From contig JBLRWO010000019.1 in the NCBI GenBank assembly GCA_047921215.1, positions 1-64,000 of the forward strand: a stretch of 64,000 bases of DNA. The letters are read 5' to 3'. Numbering within the stretch: position 1 is the stretch's first letter; each line of letters opens with the position of its first letter. Made by a program: the position numbers and the translations under genes. The stretch is from RECM01 sp047921215. GTDB lineage: Bacteria > Bacteroidota > Rhodothermia > Balneolales > Cyclonatronaceae. Below, in pieces: positions 63,671 to 64,000 of this stretch. The notes under the pieces were generated by a model, which was given only the letters and a program-made list of their open reading frames with translations, searched no databases and was not told where the DNA came from.

Positions 63671-64000
63671 TGAGCCGTTTAGCCAGGTTTTTATTTTTAC
63701 TGGTTCTTTTTACAACCTTATCAACCGATTCTGTAAGAGCAGCGGAGAGTGATGGTAGTGATAATACCATCGATATCCTTGACAAGCTTTCCAATCACTA
63801 TTATCTGGATTTTAAGCCTGTTGCCAAGATTGAACTCCCGCGCATACTCTGGACAAACAGTGGAATTTTGTTTTTCAGCAGTACCACCAGCGCACTGAAT
63901 TCAGGGTCCGGTTTAACTGATCGTCATTACCTTGAGAATGATTTACAATACAAGAAAAACGGTCTTATCGAACCTGTAACCTATAAGCTGGTTCATACCG
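63670..64000 (+). CDS. atpB: ATP synthase subunit a, N-terminal part (runs off window)
   Basis: It begins MSRLARFLFLLVLFTTLSTD, a signal peptide typical of Bacteroidota subunit a, followed by a soluble N-terminal extension (IDILDKLSNHYYLDFKPVAK). The proton-channel helices lie beyond the window end. Identification rests on the extension and operon position. Confidence 0.78.
   Translation, partial: MSRLARFLFLLVLFTTLSTDSVRAAESDGSDNTIDILDKLSNHYYLDFKPVAKIELPRILWTNSGILFFSSTTSALNSGSGLTDRHYLENDLQYKKNGLIEPVTYKLVHT

Overview
This looks like chromosomal DNA of a Bacteroidota-type (FCB group) bacterium, most likely the Balneolota/Rhodothermota branch. Several intergenic regions carry the TAnnTTTG -7 element typical of Bacteroidota sigma-A promoters. 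The window also has a type IX secretion Plug lipoprotein, the tiny COX24/AURKAIP1-like ribosome-associated protein, an LptC/OstA pair, and an atp operon start (AtpZ-AtpI-AtpB) with a signal-peptide AtpB. The lineage is inferred from gene content, not from a phylogenetic marker. No rRNA, tRNA or CRISPR array was seen.

Layout. 1-126: the 3' end of a group II intron (domains V and VI). 156-2082: a VWA protein and RNase HII. 2073-7680 (minus): the rod-shape operon mreB-mreC-mreD-mrdA-rodA. 7788-9954 (minus): purN-purH. 10041-12818 (minus): recA-recX-AI-2E permease, where recX lacks a standard start codon. 12987-16798: kynA, tatD, an OmpA-like lipoprotein and a STAS protein, separated by long intergenic stretches holding four arrays of 5-8 bp tandem repeats. 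16971-25907: a TolB-propeller/amidohydrolase, an SLC45-like MFS transporter, a D-amino-acid-oxidase-like enzyme, a DUF420 membrane protein, an AlkA-like glycosylase and asparaginase.

26264-28390: an EF-G paralog missing the switch II histidine. 28564-32831 (minus): AGCS symporter-upp-lptC-ostA-like. 33238-37731: HU, the COX24-like small protein, an unknown gene, then rqcH/NFACT-aroK-aroB. 37810-48080: tamB, rnr and a three-module outer-membrane metallopeptidase. 48115-52098 (minus): ccmB-holB-dapF-Plug. 52245-57671: a PtsN-like EIIA, a sigma-54 response regulator, folD, and a CPA2 antiporter carrying its own C-terminal EIIA-like domain. 57961-64000: an unknown 102-residue protein, a degenerate 28-bp repeat, guaB, a glycosyltransferase, an M23 peptidase-bactofilin pair, and the start of the atp operon.

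Most of the window is housekeeping: envelope growth (Mre/PBP2/RodA, M23/bactofilin, TamB, Lpt), nucleotide and amino-acid synthesis, DNA repair and energy. The unusual parts are the EF-G paralog, the EIIA-fused antiporter, the recX start, the intron remnant at the left edge, and the short tandem repeats. I found no clear defence system or genomic island.
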